DNA of 64,000 nucleotides from Dipetalonema caudispina (Eukaryota; Nematoda; Chromadorea; Rhabditida; Onchocercidae): the NCBI GenBank assembly GCA_013365325.1, contig JABVXV010000110.1, positions 62,001-126,000 of the forward strand, given 5' to 3'. The notes beneath the pieces are model-generated. The model did no database searches. It was not told the origin of the DNA and saw only the letters and a list, made by a program, of their open reading frames with translations. The translations under genes and the position numbers were made by a program. Below are positions 12,593 through 26,364 of this stretch, piece after piece (position 1 is the first letter of the stretch; the number at the start of each line of letters is the position of its first letter).

Positions 12593-15500
12593 TAGATGCA
12601 ATGAAATGCTTGTGGATCTGTGTCTGTCCTCTAGGATATTGTTTCTCTCATCACTTGAAGTAATAATGTCATCAAAAATTTGCAATAGAGAGAAAAGCCG
12701 TGATATAGATAAATTTACATTTTACCACTTTTCTCACTCAAGTAGAGTACAGTAATGATGTACTGTGAAATGTGAATTTATTCAGTTCAGTTTAGTTTAC
12801 ATTGTGTTCTGCAGATCGCGGGCAAACATCGCCTTCTTTCCATATTAATGGATAATTCCTGTAAGAGAATTTGAGATGCATTGTTGAACTACAGTAATTC
12901 AGCGAAAAGTAATTCAGAAATAACGTATTTAGGATGCTTCCTTTACCCAGATGAAATTTTGATAAGTGTAACAGGTACTTACTCTAAGTTACCATTCTAG
13001 AATGCATCGTGGGCTTCTTTGCAGGAGTAATTCCAAAACATGTCCTCGTACGATTTCCACATATTATGTAATGCACAGAAAAATTCTGAAAACAAATCTC
13101 GTAAACATTCAAAGCACGTAGGAAGAAGAGCATGGATCACTCTTCAGTGGGTTACGCTTCCTTCATCTTTGATTCTGTGTATTTTTGTTGTTATAGTTTG
13201 TTATTAGGTGAAATTCATTAATGGGCATGGCACAGTAACATAAAGCTATTAATATTTTTGCACAAAGCAAATGAAAATTTCTGCCGCAGCGGCCTGACTA
13301 GCAAGTGGAATTAAAGCGGTTCAACGGCTGACATTTAAGTGGTTTTGGGCTTGGCATACCTAGTGTGTCACTTTGCTGTCTAACGGGAAATCTCAAGCTT
13401 CATGCCTAACTCGGAGCAGTTATAAACTTGTCATATGATCCTTATCGTCTGACAATACACAGCGAAGCGATAGCTTCGTGGGCAAACCGGTGAGGAATTT
13501 CCTTTGCCGTCCTTATAAATTTGTATGCTTATACAACCCGTAACTCGAAGGCAGTATAAATTCTCAAAATGGTTACATTTTCATACTGCATAAAATACTG
13601 CTCTAAAAGGTAGTAAAAAAACTTGATTGGTTGGCATGTAGTTTATTTTATGTAGTCGCTCCTGCTATTGATGTAGTCATTAATCTAGTTTCCAGAGGGA
13701 AATATAAGTATCAAATTGTTTGTTAGGTAATTACGAATCCTGAAACTCAAAACTCCTTCTTGTGAAACATTTCAACTCATCTTTCGGTATCATTTTGAAA
13801 ATATGTTATTCGCGAATCTGCGTTCTTCGTAAATCAGCCAGGCCGGAAACACAATGCGGATAATCTGGACATACCCTGAGACCGCTTAAATTGCATTGAG
13901 GATGCACACCCTTCCCAAATGTATGTGTCAATAACCGGTATTGCGAACTTTTAAGAGCTGTGACCTTCAAAAATATGTGCATGCTCCATCACTTTTGCGA
14001 ATTGCAGGCATAAGAACCACGTCACTTTGAACTGCTAATCAATTCTGTGGTTATTGGAAAAGCCGGAATCGTTCCAAGGCGCTGCCAGAATACTTTTATT
14101 CCCAAGGTAACCATTTCTGTTTGCTTTCAGTTTTCAAAATCTAATCTTAAATTCCCTTTAGTCATGGATTTTATGATGACGGAAATAATAGATCATATAT
14201 ATCACCAGCATAACCGTTTCCAACTTTCCAAAGGTAGAAGTTTTCGAGAAACGTAAAACTATAGTGTGGTTCGAATTTTTATGCTTTTCGAGGTTGGCAT
14301 ACTCCTGAAGTTGATACCTGTTTCTCAGTTGATTGATTTCCGTAAGCAAATCAAATAAAATCATTAGGATATTGTCACAATGGAGAAATTCTCATTGGAG
14401 AAATGCAATTTATGCGATGATTTTCGATGGAATTTGCAACAGTGATTCCATGAGATATGAACATCCTTTGATTTTGGAAGCATATTTGATCATAATTAGT
14501 ATTACTTTGTTGAAAAATTAACAAGTAGGACCTGCATTTATAACTGTCAAAATTCGACTATACTTACGAATATTTTCACGAAAATTTCAAAAATTCCCAG
14601 CTGGAATTGAAGAAAAAGCTAAATAACGTTTGGAAACCTATTTCGTAGTAAATTACATGTGCCAAACAGTAAAATATCCATAAAATAGAAGCATTTCCTA
14701 TCGAAATACAGTACAAATCACTAATATTTAAATGATTTTCCGACAACTTTTCAAAGGTATAACAATATTTGCAACCGGCTCGATATGACAAAAAAAAAAA
14801 ATCCAAACTGTAATACGCATTAAACGAATAAAATTATGAGTAAAGATATGGTGAACAAAAATTAACAACGATCGACAATCATTTTGCTTGCAATTACGCC
14901 TGATGACTTCCTTCAGAATTAATCTGGAAAAGACTTTCAGGAATCAATTTCGGAGAGCTACCCAGAATGACCGGCAAAATACACAATGATAAGTATGCGG
15001 ATTGTAGTGTGACGTAAGTCGTTTAAAATTACTTAGAAACTTAATTTCAATTTCTGACCACTATATTTCGTTATTATACTGATTCCATATCTTCGTAGCG
15101 ATATTTTCAAATATACTATCGAAATCATAAACTACAAACATCTTATGTTGTTTTTTTCATTGTCATTGAATTGTAGAGTACAACAATCTTTAATAGTTAT
15201 TTGACAAAAAGCTATATCATTAAATGCCAAAAAGGTCCTAATTTTGAAATTAATGCTGCCTGAATAGATTGAAAATGCATCATCTTTTGCAAAAAAAAAA
15301 AAATTGAAAAGGACAAACACTCGAAATTTCGAAAATGTTTAACGAAAAACAAGAACAACTACTGAAAGATGACAAGTAATTAAGAAAATATTGAATTTTC
15401 AATAGGTGTTGTTGTTATTTTTTTCCTTTTTTCAGAGCTTTTTTTAGTTGGTAAACAATTTATAATAGCTTACAAAAATATTTCTAGCAGTGAGACAAAA

Positions 15501-15971
15501 AAAAAAAAAAAAAAAAAGAATCAAACAAATGAAATTAAGCGAACAGTGAAAACCGAAAGATTTAATAAGGTGAACCAGAATGTTAGCAAAAAACTTTTCA
15601 GTTGTGTCTGTTTTCCTTCTTAAGTCTGGGTAATCTTTCTACACCTTCCACCGTATAAAATACTTATTCTGACAGTCAAGTAAGAAGAGCTACTTTTCGA
15701 ATGAGTTCAGTGTTTTAGCAATTTCATGAATAAACGAAAAAGTCAACAAATTCAGTAGATTCTGTCAGCCGAATAAGCATAAGGATTCATTAACTTGTCA
15801 ATTTAACATAGATATAAATCTAGGATTGCGAGTTCAGTATTAAATCACAGAAATACCATTTTCCGGCAGTAACAAAAATTTGATGTGTTCAGCACCATGT
15901 GAGAATCATTCCGAAGAAGCAATTCAAGTATTTTCAACTAAGTTCCATAACATCCGACATTAATATATTCT
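12593..15971. other. Intergenic region with no recognisable gene
   Basis: About 3.4 kb lies between the convergent TRAPPC12 and innexin genes. It is AT-rich with an A run at about 15500-15517 and another near 14790. The open frames at 14047-14256, 14158-14364, 14333-14521 and 14576-14806 overlap on both strands, lack splice-consistent neighbours and resemble nothing known to me. Confidence 0.6.
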
Positions 15972-18900
15972 TTATGAAGCTTTGCCTTTGACCGTTCGTG
16001 TAAATGCATCTGGCTGCATCAGTGGACCATGTAGCTGCAAATTATAAGGCTTAGCAGTTATAAAATTCAGGATCGATTTAACAGATCCGAGATAGGCAAC
16101 ACTTTTCCGGAATAAATGTATCACAATTAGTTTACTCCTATTTTTTCCAGGTTTTTCGATAGGTAGAAACTGACAGTAATCATATCAAGATTAATTTCCA
16201 TCCTCTTTTCCACAGTGAATTCAAATCTTAGAAAAAAGCATCAAATCAAAAATATCGACTTCGTTACTTTTTATCTCACACATTCCAACATTTCGTTTAT
16301 TCAGTATCTGAGAACAGTATCAATATGTAGCCTTGCCTGAAGATAATCCAGAAGATTGTTATGGCAGCTGAAGATAATCCAGAAGACTGTTATGGCAGCT
16401 TACCTTTTCCGGATCATACTGTGTTTCGGTAAAGCCATCATCAGGACCTGGTGATGAGCTCTTTGTTGTATGACTACCAATTGCACGATGATACTGTTCC
16501 CGGTAAAAATCGGTGAAAAGTTGTCCACAAAGATCACGTGCCATCATACCACCAGCATACATATCAACAAATCGCAGAAGTAGTACACCGTCTAGAATTA
16601 GTTGATTAAATTTCTTTTTGGAAAATTTGGTAGTTATCAGTTTCCCGGTACAAATTTTTGACTAAAATCGTAGTATCACGATAGTATGTCTTTCATAGCT
16701 TGCATGTTTCTACCTCTATTTCTAATAAATTTCGAAACTGAACAGTCTGAGATTTTATTAATGAAACTTTTTTGATAGCTGATAACACTCTGAGAAACCA
16801 AGTGACGTGCAAACTAGAGCAGTATGATTTCAAAAATTTATATTTCAAGATTTATTAACGATAGCAGTTAGTGTGCAAATGATGTGGCAAACCTGGCCGT
16901 AGTGCTTTGTGCACAAAACGACGCAGTATTGCTTGATCCATGGGGGTTTCATCTAGCTTCATATGTAAAAGGAGTAATCGTGCTGTACGTTCCCGATTAG
17001 AAGCCAATATGGTATTGTAAACGAAGTAGATGAAATTAAGTAGTGTAGATGCAGCAACAAATAGGAACCAAAACCTATAAAAATTTGCCCTTTTTGAATA
17101 ATAATTCAACAGTTCCTGACATCTTTCTGTACGCTAAAGGAAGAAATCAGCTTACAGTCACTTTTCCTTCAAATCTTCCCTTAATTATAGGTATTGAAAT
17201 CACCATGACACCCTTGAATACATTACTCATCCAACACAACTTCACCCAGTTATTGGTGGTACCATGGCTCACCTGCACTATAATGTTTCTCTTGTAGATT
17301 AGTTAAATGAGTAAGCGTATGCCATGTAACTAGAAATTAGAATATTTTTATGATTGGCATGAGTAACTTCGTTACTGGAATTTTTGAATATTATCATGCT
17401 GACCTCGCAATTTTTTTTTTTTTTTTTCATATTTGAAGCAAATTAATGAGCGAACCAGATGAAAAGATAGATTTTTTCATTGAACATATTGATCATTAGA
17501 ACGCACTGTACCGAATACCGGTGAATATTTGCTAAGCGTCGCACTTTGAAATCGCACATTGTTACACGAGGAAACACACCAGAGTCCAGCCATTCTCGGC
17601 CTTGCCACAGATCCAGTAATATCTAAGGTTCTCATTTGTATATTTAATTAATACATTTCTGATTTTTCCTTACAACTCTAATCTCACAGCACTGTATGAT
17701 TTGCAGATCACGCTCAAATTAACGGTTGAATATTGAAAAAGAAAAAGAAAGAAAGAAGCAAAGCTGTAGTCCAGAGGTCTAGAGAAAATTACCTGGAATC
17801 CCCAAAGACTATGATTCGTACCAAGAAAATTATTTAGAATCACAAATTGGCTGAATATGTTGATAACAAAGAGTGATTTCATGAATAGGTATAGCAAGGT
17901 TACATAGGAACCCAATGAATAGCCGTAATTAAAACAGAAGTAACGGTTTTGATGATGAGGTGTGTCAAATTCTAGACATTCTTCAACGAATAATGCCAGT
18001 TTTTCCAATTCCTTTTTCCGTTCATTACATTTTGATGTCCTTAGATTTTTCGCTCCTTTCACTATAGTATCCAAATCGAGGCCTAAAATAATCTAGAAAG
18101 CTTATATTTGTAGGTTTTCATATATCGTACGTTGTTACCAATGTCTTTATAATTGAAAAGCTGTTTTTGAATTTATATTATCTCCATTTATATTTGAAAA
18201 TATTCATTCGTTACTTGATGTTTACAAAAATTACGTCTGTTCTATTGATCATTAAGAATCAAACAGTAAATTCAACTCTAACTCGAATAGAAAAAATTCA
18301 AAAAAAAGAAATCCTGGAGTTGGTATTTAGTGCTTGAAAATTTGGAAAAAATATTAGGAATAACTAACCACTCTGTTTGTTAAGAGTTTTCCATATCCAT
18401 TCTGGGATGAAAAACATCAGTGCTTGTAGCACTAACATAATTGGTACCCACTGGTAGTAACCAATTTCAGCTCCGTGACGATCGCTCACATCTTCCGGTA
18501 CTGGATCATCAAAGTGTACCCAATAGGTATTCTGGATTAATATAATTGTAATAACTGTTCATGGCAATTATTTGATAGCCTATTGTTTCCATTAATAGAA
18601 AGTCGATAAAAAAGTCACATAATCAAGCACATGAAAATTAACATAATACTGTTGGGACAAATAGTAACAGCTTATATAGGGAAATCCTAGTCGTCCACTT
18701 CAATGTCAAGTAAATTTGATATATTGGGAATGGTTTTAGCATTTAAATAGGTATTCTTCATTTTTACAAATTAAGGCTTGGAGAGGAAACATGGCAACAA
18801 ACCTGTATGAAACAGTAATCCTCCGTATATTGTTCCCAACCGCCTTTAAATTCCATAGGCACCCAACATTGTATCGGCGAACCCACATATCTGGAATGTC

Positions 18901-19158
18901 CAAGTTTTCGGATAACTAGCATCATCAGAGTATTTCATGGTGACGTTCCATTTTAAATTTGCAGTGGAATTGTAGAAAAAAAAATTGAATTTTTGAGAAA
19001 ATTCAGGCATTAACTTACTGTTTCGCTGAGACGAGGATAGCAAAGAAAGTTAATAAAGAGCTTGTGACAAAATAATTAAGTCGGTCGATACGATCATCAT
19101 ATGTTGTTGGTGAAAATATCTTTAGAAATGCACTATCCAGAAATGGTATACCCAACAT
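15972..19158 (-). CDS. Innexin (invertebrate gap-junction channel subunit)
   Basis: Innexins are four-transmembrane proteins that form gap junctions and hemichannels between invertebrate cells. Exons on the minus strand: 19019-19158, 18803-18890, 18369-18531, 17793-18082, 17456-17622, 16893-17074, 16404-16591 and 15972-16034, 426 aa with every junction in phase. The N-terminus has the family pattern [15 protein letters not shown], then TM1 (about 35-50). The first extracellular loop carries two Cys (IQCWVP and EDYC). The innexin hallmark YYQWVP opens TM2. TM3 lies in exon 4 ([20 protein letters not shown]). The second extracellular loop again has paired Cys (TMCDF and VQCVL), and TM4 spans exons 5/6 ([20 protein letters not shown]). 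The cytoplasmic tail is about 110 aa and ends TVKGKAS. I cannot say which of the many nematode innexins it corresponds to. Confidence 0.96.
16335..16401. repeat. Perfectly spaced 31-bp tandem duplication abutting the last innexin donor site
   Basis: The unit beginning tgaagataatccagaagatt occurs twice back to back, differing at one base (gattgt versus gactgt). The copy nearer 16400 runs into the splice donor of exon 16404-16591. Confidence 0.85.
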
Positions 19159-22100
19159 ACTTTACAAGCACGTTTATGGCACTTGAAATGAGATCCTAGT
19201 TAGTATCAATGTCCAGTAAGTGTGAATTTTATTCCATAGATAATCCAAGCTGAATTTACCGCAGAAGTTGAGCAGACTTGATTATTCAAATAACGAAAAA
19301 AAAACTATAACTTTCCGGAAGGAAGTGAATAGATTTTTTAGTCGTTAACACGGAACTGATAAAAACGTTCTGCAAATAGATAAGCAATACATTATTGGCC
19401 TTGTGATATGGCGTTCTTTTCGAAATGAATCACTGCTATCAATTATGCTTATTGGTATCATCAACAAAAGTCAACTATTAACTGTCCCGTCTCTCATATA
19501 CCAGTTGACCACCGGTTTATTACTTTCTTACTAAGATTAGCCATTCGCTTTTTAAGGATCATTAGAAAATGAATGCAAAAAATCAAATTATATGAATCGC
19601 TCTATCAGTTCCTAGGAACCTGTATTGGCATATACTTTACAATATTAAGAGAACTTAAATTTTACCAATACCAGTGTAATGGATCTAAATTTAGATGAAT
19701 TAGAGAAATGTGGTCAATTCACTTAATTTTATCAAAAGCATATGAAAGTAGAGGAATTAGTATAATTTCTTCTAAATCAAGGCAAACACTAATGTTCAGC
19801 ACGAAGATTATAGTACCCTTCCGTTACGGAACTAGATTAAAGGACTGGGACAAGTAGTGCTGGGCTGAGATCCTAGGGAAGATCTGGAAGTGTGGCTACT
19901 TCGAGAAGTCAGTATACGAATTGCAGTTTTTAAAGGTAGAAAATATTGGATAAGGAAGTACTACGAATTTTCGCAATTAAAAGCTCGCACAGAGGTGAAG
20001 GAATAAAGCAATGGTCCGTTTGAATTTCGAAATTTCTGTCTGACTTTCCAAAATATACTTCTTTATGGACAAGTAGATGCGTTAATCCTAACAGATATTT
20101 CAATCAAAATTTCATAAAATCTTGCAGTATTTAGGGAAAGAATAGCAATGATAAGACGTGTATACAATAGATGGCAGCAGGGAAGGAGAGCACGATGACA
20201 AAATGATGCAAGCTTACGGAAAAATGGACAAAGAGGGGTCATCCCAATTGCCACTTTAGGTTAGCAGTACTTGATGACACTAGATAACGAGGAGAAAGAG
20301 GAGGGGGTAGAGGGCGACAAAACACGTTTAAATAAGAGAATAGAGTTGGATGGGAAGGAGAGTATTGGATATCGAATCAAATGGAAGAGACATAGAACCC
20401 GACCTACTCAACAGTCAATCTGTCCGTCCTCTGTCATTCCCTGACCTATGGAGGAAGAACTTTATGCGCGACCCATTCTAGCAGCTTAGTGGTGTAGTGA
20501 GTGGGTAGAGCATACTAAAGCAATCATACCCATTCTACTATTTAGAGTTAGAGTAAAAGAGGTCAGGCGAGTCGTCCTACCCTCGTCTTGGGGACTAACC
20601 GTCCATTTACTGTTTCAGGTTAGGAAGGGTAGCGTGGAGTGGGTAATCGATAATTTCGATATTTCAAAAGGAAATTTGCAACTTACTGCTAAGCCAAGGA
20701 AATCGTATGTAATAGTCAGTCGTGTCGTCTGCATATATCTCGAGCAATGGAATCTACCTAGAAATTTGAGAAATATATTTCGTAGTATTCTGGTGCTTCT
20801 ACTAACGTATCAGTATAGGGAATGCCGAAGTCCCTCTTCTAGGTGTCAACTGTCAGATCACAAATACCGATGAATATATTTAAGTTAAATTATTATCTTG
20901 GCTCTTCATGGAAACTCCAACACTTGAATTCCATCGTGGATGGTGGTGAAGCTACTCTTATGGTTATCACTGGTATGATATTATTGAGTCTTTTATAACT
21001 GTTAGGAAATTCGACAAGCTATTGGGAAAATAAAAAATGCAAATGGATGAATTGGCGGAATACAGTACAGCAGAAAGACCGAATCTTCTTTTTTCATATT
21101 AAAAAAAAGAGAAATATTCAGGTGACCAATATTCGATCACCAAATATTGCGTAATTCTGATCCAGTTCCAGATTCTGGTCCAATCACTTGTACCATTCTA
21201 TAAAAAAGTGAGAGAGGAAAGCTGAAGAGGGGAAAAAAAATGGGTTTTGGCATCTACTAGGATCATCGCTATGTTGTAACTGACTTGATTAGTAAAATAA
21301 GTTCAATTGGATAGGCGTGAGTTTTGGGAAATGAACAATCTGTCAACTGAAGAGTAATCTTTAGAAGATAGTGATGGCTCAATAAACCCTTTATTCGTAA
21401 TACAGTTGGGTTAATTCCTTCATATCAGCAATAATGATTCGGATCCTTGAGAAAACACACACACACATAATCTGGTAATACAGGGTAAGTTGCATTAATG
21501 AATGATGATACTCTAATTTACACTCACCATCAGTTATCAAACCACAACGACCTACGGACATGATAAATAGACAAACGATGCAGTTGCAAATAAAACACTA
21601 AGGATAGCTTTCCAACTGTTAAGGGACACTCTTCTCACTATCGGTGACATCGACCGAAACTAATGACATTTGAGATTGTCTCACCTCACCTCGTCTCGCT
21701 TCAATATCATTCATAAATAATGGACAAACAAATTGATAGCCGGTGCTACGATCACAGGTCAAATTTCGGCTTAGTTAAGGGAAGTATCACTAGGAACAAA
21801 ATGGAAATGGATGGAACTGTAAGCTGAGGATAATCGATGATTGTACGACGACATATGATGGACCCTCACCCATTGTTAATGCATCATCTCTTCAACCTCC
21901 CCTCCACTACTTCGAGAAGAGTCTCACATACTCCACAACTTTTGTTACAACAGCGCAACACTGTATGATTTTATTGCAGGATGCGAAAAACTGATGCAAA
22001 TATTGAAATGTCAAGTTTTACATCACTGATTACTATACTCTCTCCAAAATGAGAGAGCTGATACGACTAAACAAATGATTGCTGACAATGACATCAGACA

Positions 22101-22710
22101 GTTCGTGATGAAATGATACCTTACAATATTCTTGATTTGGTTTTCAAATTACAAATTACTGAATTAATTTAAGGAGAATTTGAATAACCAAATATTTATT
22201 GAACTAGTGAACCGTGTTCATGACTTGGAAAACAATGCTAGGAAAGCAGCTAAATAAAATAGTTTCTTAAGAAAAATGAGAACAGGTCTGTGAAATGTAA
22301 AACTTATATTTGAAATGGCCTTTCAAAAGTTGCTTTGTGCCAAACAATTCTCCATTTTTTCTAATATTCTGTTGAATTCTTTTCAAAATCTCACTTCCAT
22401 TTACTTATCATACTTTTTCATAAACTGATCTTCTTCCTCTACTATTTTATTAGATATATCCAACCATCGATCATCGATTAGAAAGTGAATTGAAAACATA
22501 TTTGACTATGGATCTTGCTCGTACTGTACCACAACTGGGGAACGCACTGTACTGAATATCTCGAAAGTCCTTATATTATGTTTCATCATACTTTCATTAT
22601 AGCAGTACATCCAAAAATGATGCGGAAGTTGCTGAATCATAAATACAAAAAGAAAAAATTGCATCGGATTTTTCCGTCATATTACACGTCTGTCGATTTT
22701 GTTCTTCATA
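19159..22710. other. Divergent intergenic region between innexin and the bHLH-PAS gene
   Basis: About 3.5 kb. The part around 20.3-20.6 kb is slightly less AT-rich than its surroundings, but I find no gene. The open frame 20634-20873 has no recognisable motif. Short CA runs occur at 21459-21468. Both neighbouring genes are transcribed away from this region, so it should carry their promoters. Confidence 0.55.
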
Positions 22711-25700
22711 ATGTCGAATTTTGGAATTTTTATAGATACAACTGAATCTGTCTATTCCAGTGATGATGATTGGTTGGACTTTGCTCCAAATTCACCGCTG
22801 GCAAATCGTATTACCAACAGTAATAACCATTCCGAAATAGAAAAACGACGTCGTGATCGGATGAATGAATTGATGGGGCAATTGGCTGCGTTGGTACCGT
22901 CAACATTTTGTCGGAAACTTGATAAGCTTTCCCTACTACGACTTGCACTTGATCACATTAGCACAATGAGTATGAATATTTCAATAGGAACTTTAACCGA
23001 TTTGAGAACATTTGATTCATTATACTTTTCTGTAAAAAATGAACTGCAACAAATGTAAGAATTTTCGGTAGGATCGAAAGACACAATATCAAATATGAAG
23101 ATGAAAACTAATACTAAGAAATTCTCCGAAAATCGAAGAACTCGAAGATTGCGATAAACTAGAAATGCAAGGTTAAATAAATGCTTTGGCTTTTCAGGAA
23201 CATCGAATGATAAAGAATTGAACTGTGATTGTTGCGCGAAGCATTTCACCTTCAGTGATTTGCTGACTCTTCTCAAAAATGTTTGATATTATTATCTACA
23301 AGCATACTCAATCTTACTAAAAGTTTACAAAATTTGAGGCTTAAAACGAAACGTTTTCATTTCCGTTGATAGCAGTATATTTCACCAAAACTTTTCCTTT
23401 TTGCAGGATTTGCAATGAAAACTTCTTCACTCCTATTTAAGAGAAACTGGAATTTAAATTGAAGTTGTTTCCAGAATGTTGAGCATTTTGTGGCTGTGGT
23501 CGATGTATCCTCGGGAAAAATTTTGTACACTTCCGATGAAATGCATGAATTTTTAGGGGACAATGTTTTGGCTCGGTATTATTTGTAGCTATCAATATTA
23601 ACACCCTTTAATGTCAAGTTGTTGTTGGGTAAAACGAATAATATATCCCACGTTTTTTTAAAGCATATTTTCTCAGTAATTCTTTAATAAGATCGACTGA
23701 CGCCGATAATGAATGGGTGCGTTACTAGGAATTTTGTCATTTGAAGAAATTTGGTTAAAGAGATTTGATAAAGGAATTTTGGAGTGTAATTTTTACTTTT
23801 GAACTTGTATCATTCCACGTCATATGAAATTTATTTTAATATTCACATAAGAGAGACGGACCATTTTCATGTTCACCGATTTTTTCGGTCGGTTTTGAAA
23901 ATCTACAATCTGACCTTATACCTGCACCCTGAAGGTCAGGCCAGTGATTCATCCTATCTATTACGTTTTGCTATCTTTTTACTTACTACTACTATTATTG
24001 TTATTACTGTTATATCATTACCATCAACATCATTATTATTACTTAATTGATTGATGTAATATTACATTCAATACGGTTAATCAGAAATTGGTACGAAATA
24101 TTACATCCCGTAGATGCAGCTATTTTCAAAAAGGAAACCAGTGTGGAATGCTACGAAAATGTCAACACTAACGACTCAGGTCTAATTCAATTGTTAGAAA
24201 TTAAATTATTGTTTAAATCAAACTACTCATCATTTCGTTGATTAATTACTCATTATTCCTTGCTTTTCACTTGAAAAGATGTATGATCACACAACAGGTG
24301 ATTTATTTGTCATACTAAATTCAGTTTATGAAACAGTAAGTTCGAGCACGGGATATTGTAAACAGAAAACAGAGTGGAATCTGGGTTTGAGGCGTTCTTT
24401 CCCTTGTCGTCTGCGAATCTACAATTCAAAGTATGCTGTAACTTTTCAATTACTGCTGCATAGTGTAAAATCCTTCTTACTAACACGTCTTTCCTATTTT
24501 CCACATGAAGAAGTTTTGAATGGTAAAAGTGCTTCAAAATTCCGCTTCAACAAAATAATTATAATTTGCACGTCATATTATCTCTCGAGTGAAAACTATT
24601 AAAAAAGCTATGATTACAGTGATTCGGATCACTATGAGCAGGATTATGAATATTTTCACTGCTACGCTTCATTATGTCATATTGACAAACCGGCTTTGAT
24701 GATGTTACTCACCAAACTATTTTCATCACGTAAGTAAGCAATATTTGAAGTGCAGAAATTGAAAAAACCAAACTTGAAAGTATCAAGAAAGCAGGCCTTG
24801 GGAATTCACTTTGAACTGAAATTGTCTAAGGTCTCAAAGTTGGAACTTTTCAAACGTTGATAAAATTTTTGTGTCTTTCAAATTTAATTTGCAGAAAATT
24901 TGTATTTTCTTGCAGGTGTAGAAGAGCGATTTCAGATAACTGTAACACCAAACGGTCAGGTCATCCGCTGCGGTTCTGGGTATGCAGTTTCTTGGTTTTG
25001 TGAGCTTGCATTTTTGCGTTTAGATCTGGTAATTTTATTACAATAATCAGAATCATAATATTTCCACAAATGCGCGAGCTTCAGCTTTGGATCTCCTACA
25101 CATCTGTATCATTGCTTTTTAGATTGCCATTTATCCTGAAACATCTTCCACAAGACCTTATTGGATGTTATTATTATGACCTCATCCATGAGGGTGATCT
25201 ACTTGACGTAGCATATCATCATAAACAAGGTTTCTAATTCTTATTCTATTTCGGATTATTATTAAAGTTAATGCAAACAGCCCTAGAATTTCCTCAAAGA
25301 TAAAAGATACCCAACATGATGGTTTTTAATAACGTTTATCATTTATAAAATGAATTTAAATATGCAAATGCCAATATCTATAGCTACTAACTTTAATAAC
25401 ATATATAGCTAACAGAGTTACTGTGATATTATGGTAAATAAAGGTGAGATGAAAAGTAGTGGGAGATGAAAGAGTGATAAGTAAGTCTTGGAGGGAAAGA
25501 TAACTGGATTAAGTTTATGTACTTTGCTAATCTGATGTATTGGCTTATAATATCACTTTTGTTGTAAATCTTAAGAAAGTAATTTCAGTACTAAGTCGGC
25601 GTGATACGAGAGAAACAAGTTACAGAATCAGGGCGATGAATAAACATTGCATTGAAGTTAATGCTACTTGGATACCGTTTACGAATCCATGGAATCTTAA

Positions 25701-26319
25701 AACGCAGTTTATCGTCATCAATCATCGAAGCAAGTGGGCTATTTTCTGATTATACTTATTGATCTCACTAATTCGGCTGACGTTATCACTTACTTGCTGA
25801 TAAGTAGCACAGGTGGATAACTAATGATAAACCAGAATACGAAGTGCATTTCCATTCAAATAAAACTGTTCTGTTTTTAAAGTACGCTATGACAATGGCA
25901 ATTATTTGCAGTTCAGTAAGATGCGATGAAGAATCAAGTCCGGAACAAAGTGTCCTAAGGCAACTACTATCAAATAAGCGGTCTCAGAGGAATTATCAAG
26001 GTATGATGTGTCACAGATCTATGGAAACTCATAGCAATCTCACAAACAGTGTTAAGTTCTGGATGAATGATGAACTTAGTTAATTTCCTTATTGCTATCC
26101 CAACCCTTTGGTTTGACTGTTGAAGATGGTCAAAAAATCCCAGATACAAATCTCAGGTATTATTCGCCCAAGAAGTCTGTAGGGCTATCTGGTTTCGTTA
26201 AAAAGCCAGGTCACTCACAAACCAATGCTTATTTGGTAATTAAATTTACAGAAACAACATCTGAATTAGCAGTTTTGGGTGTGGCTCGACTGGGAGAATC
26301 CGTTGCTGAAGCATCATGA
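22711..26319 (+). CDS. bHLH-PAS transcription factor, BMAL/CYCLE class
   Basis: Class II bHLH-PAS proteins (ARNT, BMAL/CYCLE) are obligate dimer partners of CLOCK, AHR or HIF-like factors. Exons: 22711-22969, 23198-23280, 23475-23575, 24085-24179, 24337-24430, 24620-24729, 24916-24979, 25123-25229, 25589-25733, 25912-26000 and 26252-26319, 404 aa with all phases closing. The bHLH (about residues 39-86) has NHSEIEKRRRDRMN and FCRKLDKLSLLRLALDH. PAS-A has VEHFVAVVDVSSGKILYTS and NWYEILHPVDAAIF. The inter-PAS segment has RRSFPCRLRIYNS. PAS-B has LPQDLIGCYYYDLIHEGDL and ATWIPFTNPWNLKTQFIVIN, closely following BMAL1 order and spacing. The RKLDKL helix-2 sequence is BMAL/CYC-like, whereas ARNT and C. 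elegans AHA-1 have RKPDKL. The C-terminus after PAS-B is only about 55 aa, so a long transactivation tail is absent. The start is uncertain: a TTTTATAG acceptor at 22735 could instead join an upstream exon. Confidence 0.88.
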
Positions 26320-26364
26320 TGCGACACTGGCAAAACCATGCGATGAAGCGTTAATATTTGCAAA

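Noticed and set aside
20470..20570. tRNA-like stretch with GTGGGTAGAGCA resembling a tRNA A box
   Set aside because: No B box (GGTTCRANNCC) or foldable acceptor stem was found. It may be a chance match or an old tRNA-derived repeat.
23880..23945. Open segment reading YNLTLYLHPEGQ, superficially like the PAS-A YLHP motif of BMAL
   Set aside because: The correct in-phase PAS-A exon is 24085-24179 (NWYEILHPVDAAIF). This segment has no phase-compatible splice sites and would interrupt the frame.
26092..26251. Open frame immediately 5' of the last bHLH-PAS exon (QPFGLTVEDGQKIPDTN)
   Set aside because: Exon 25912-26000 joins 26252-26319 directly in phase. Including this frame would need an acceptor that is not present. 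It could be an alternative terminal exon but is unsupported.
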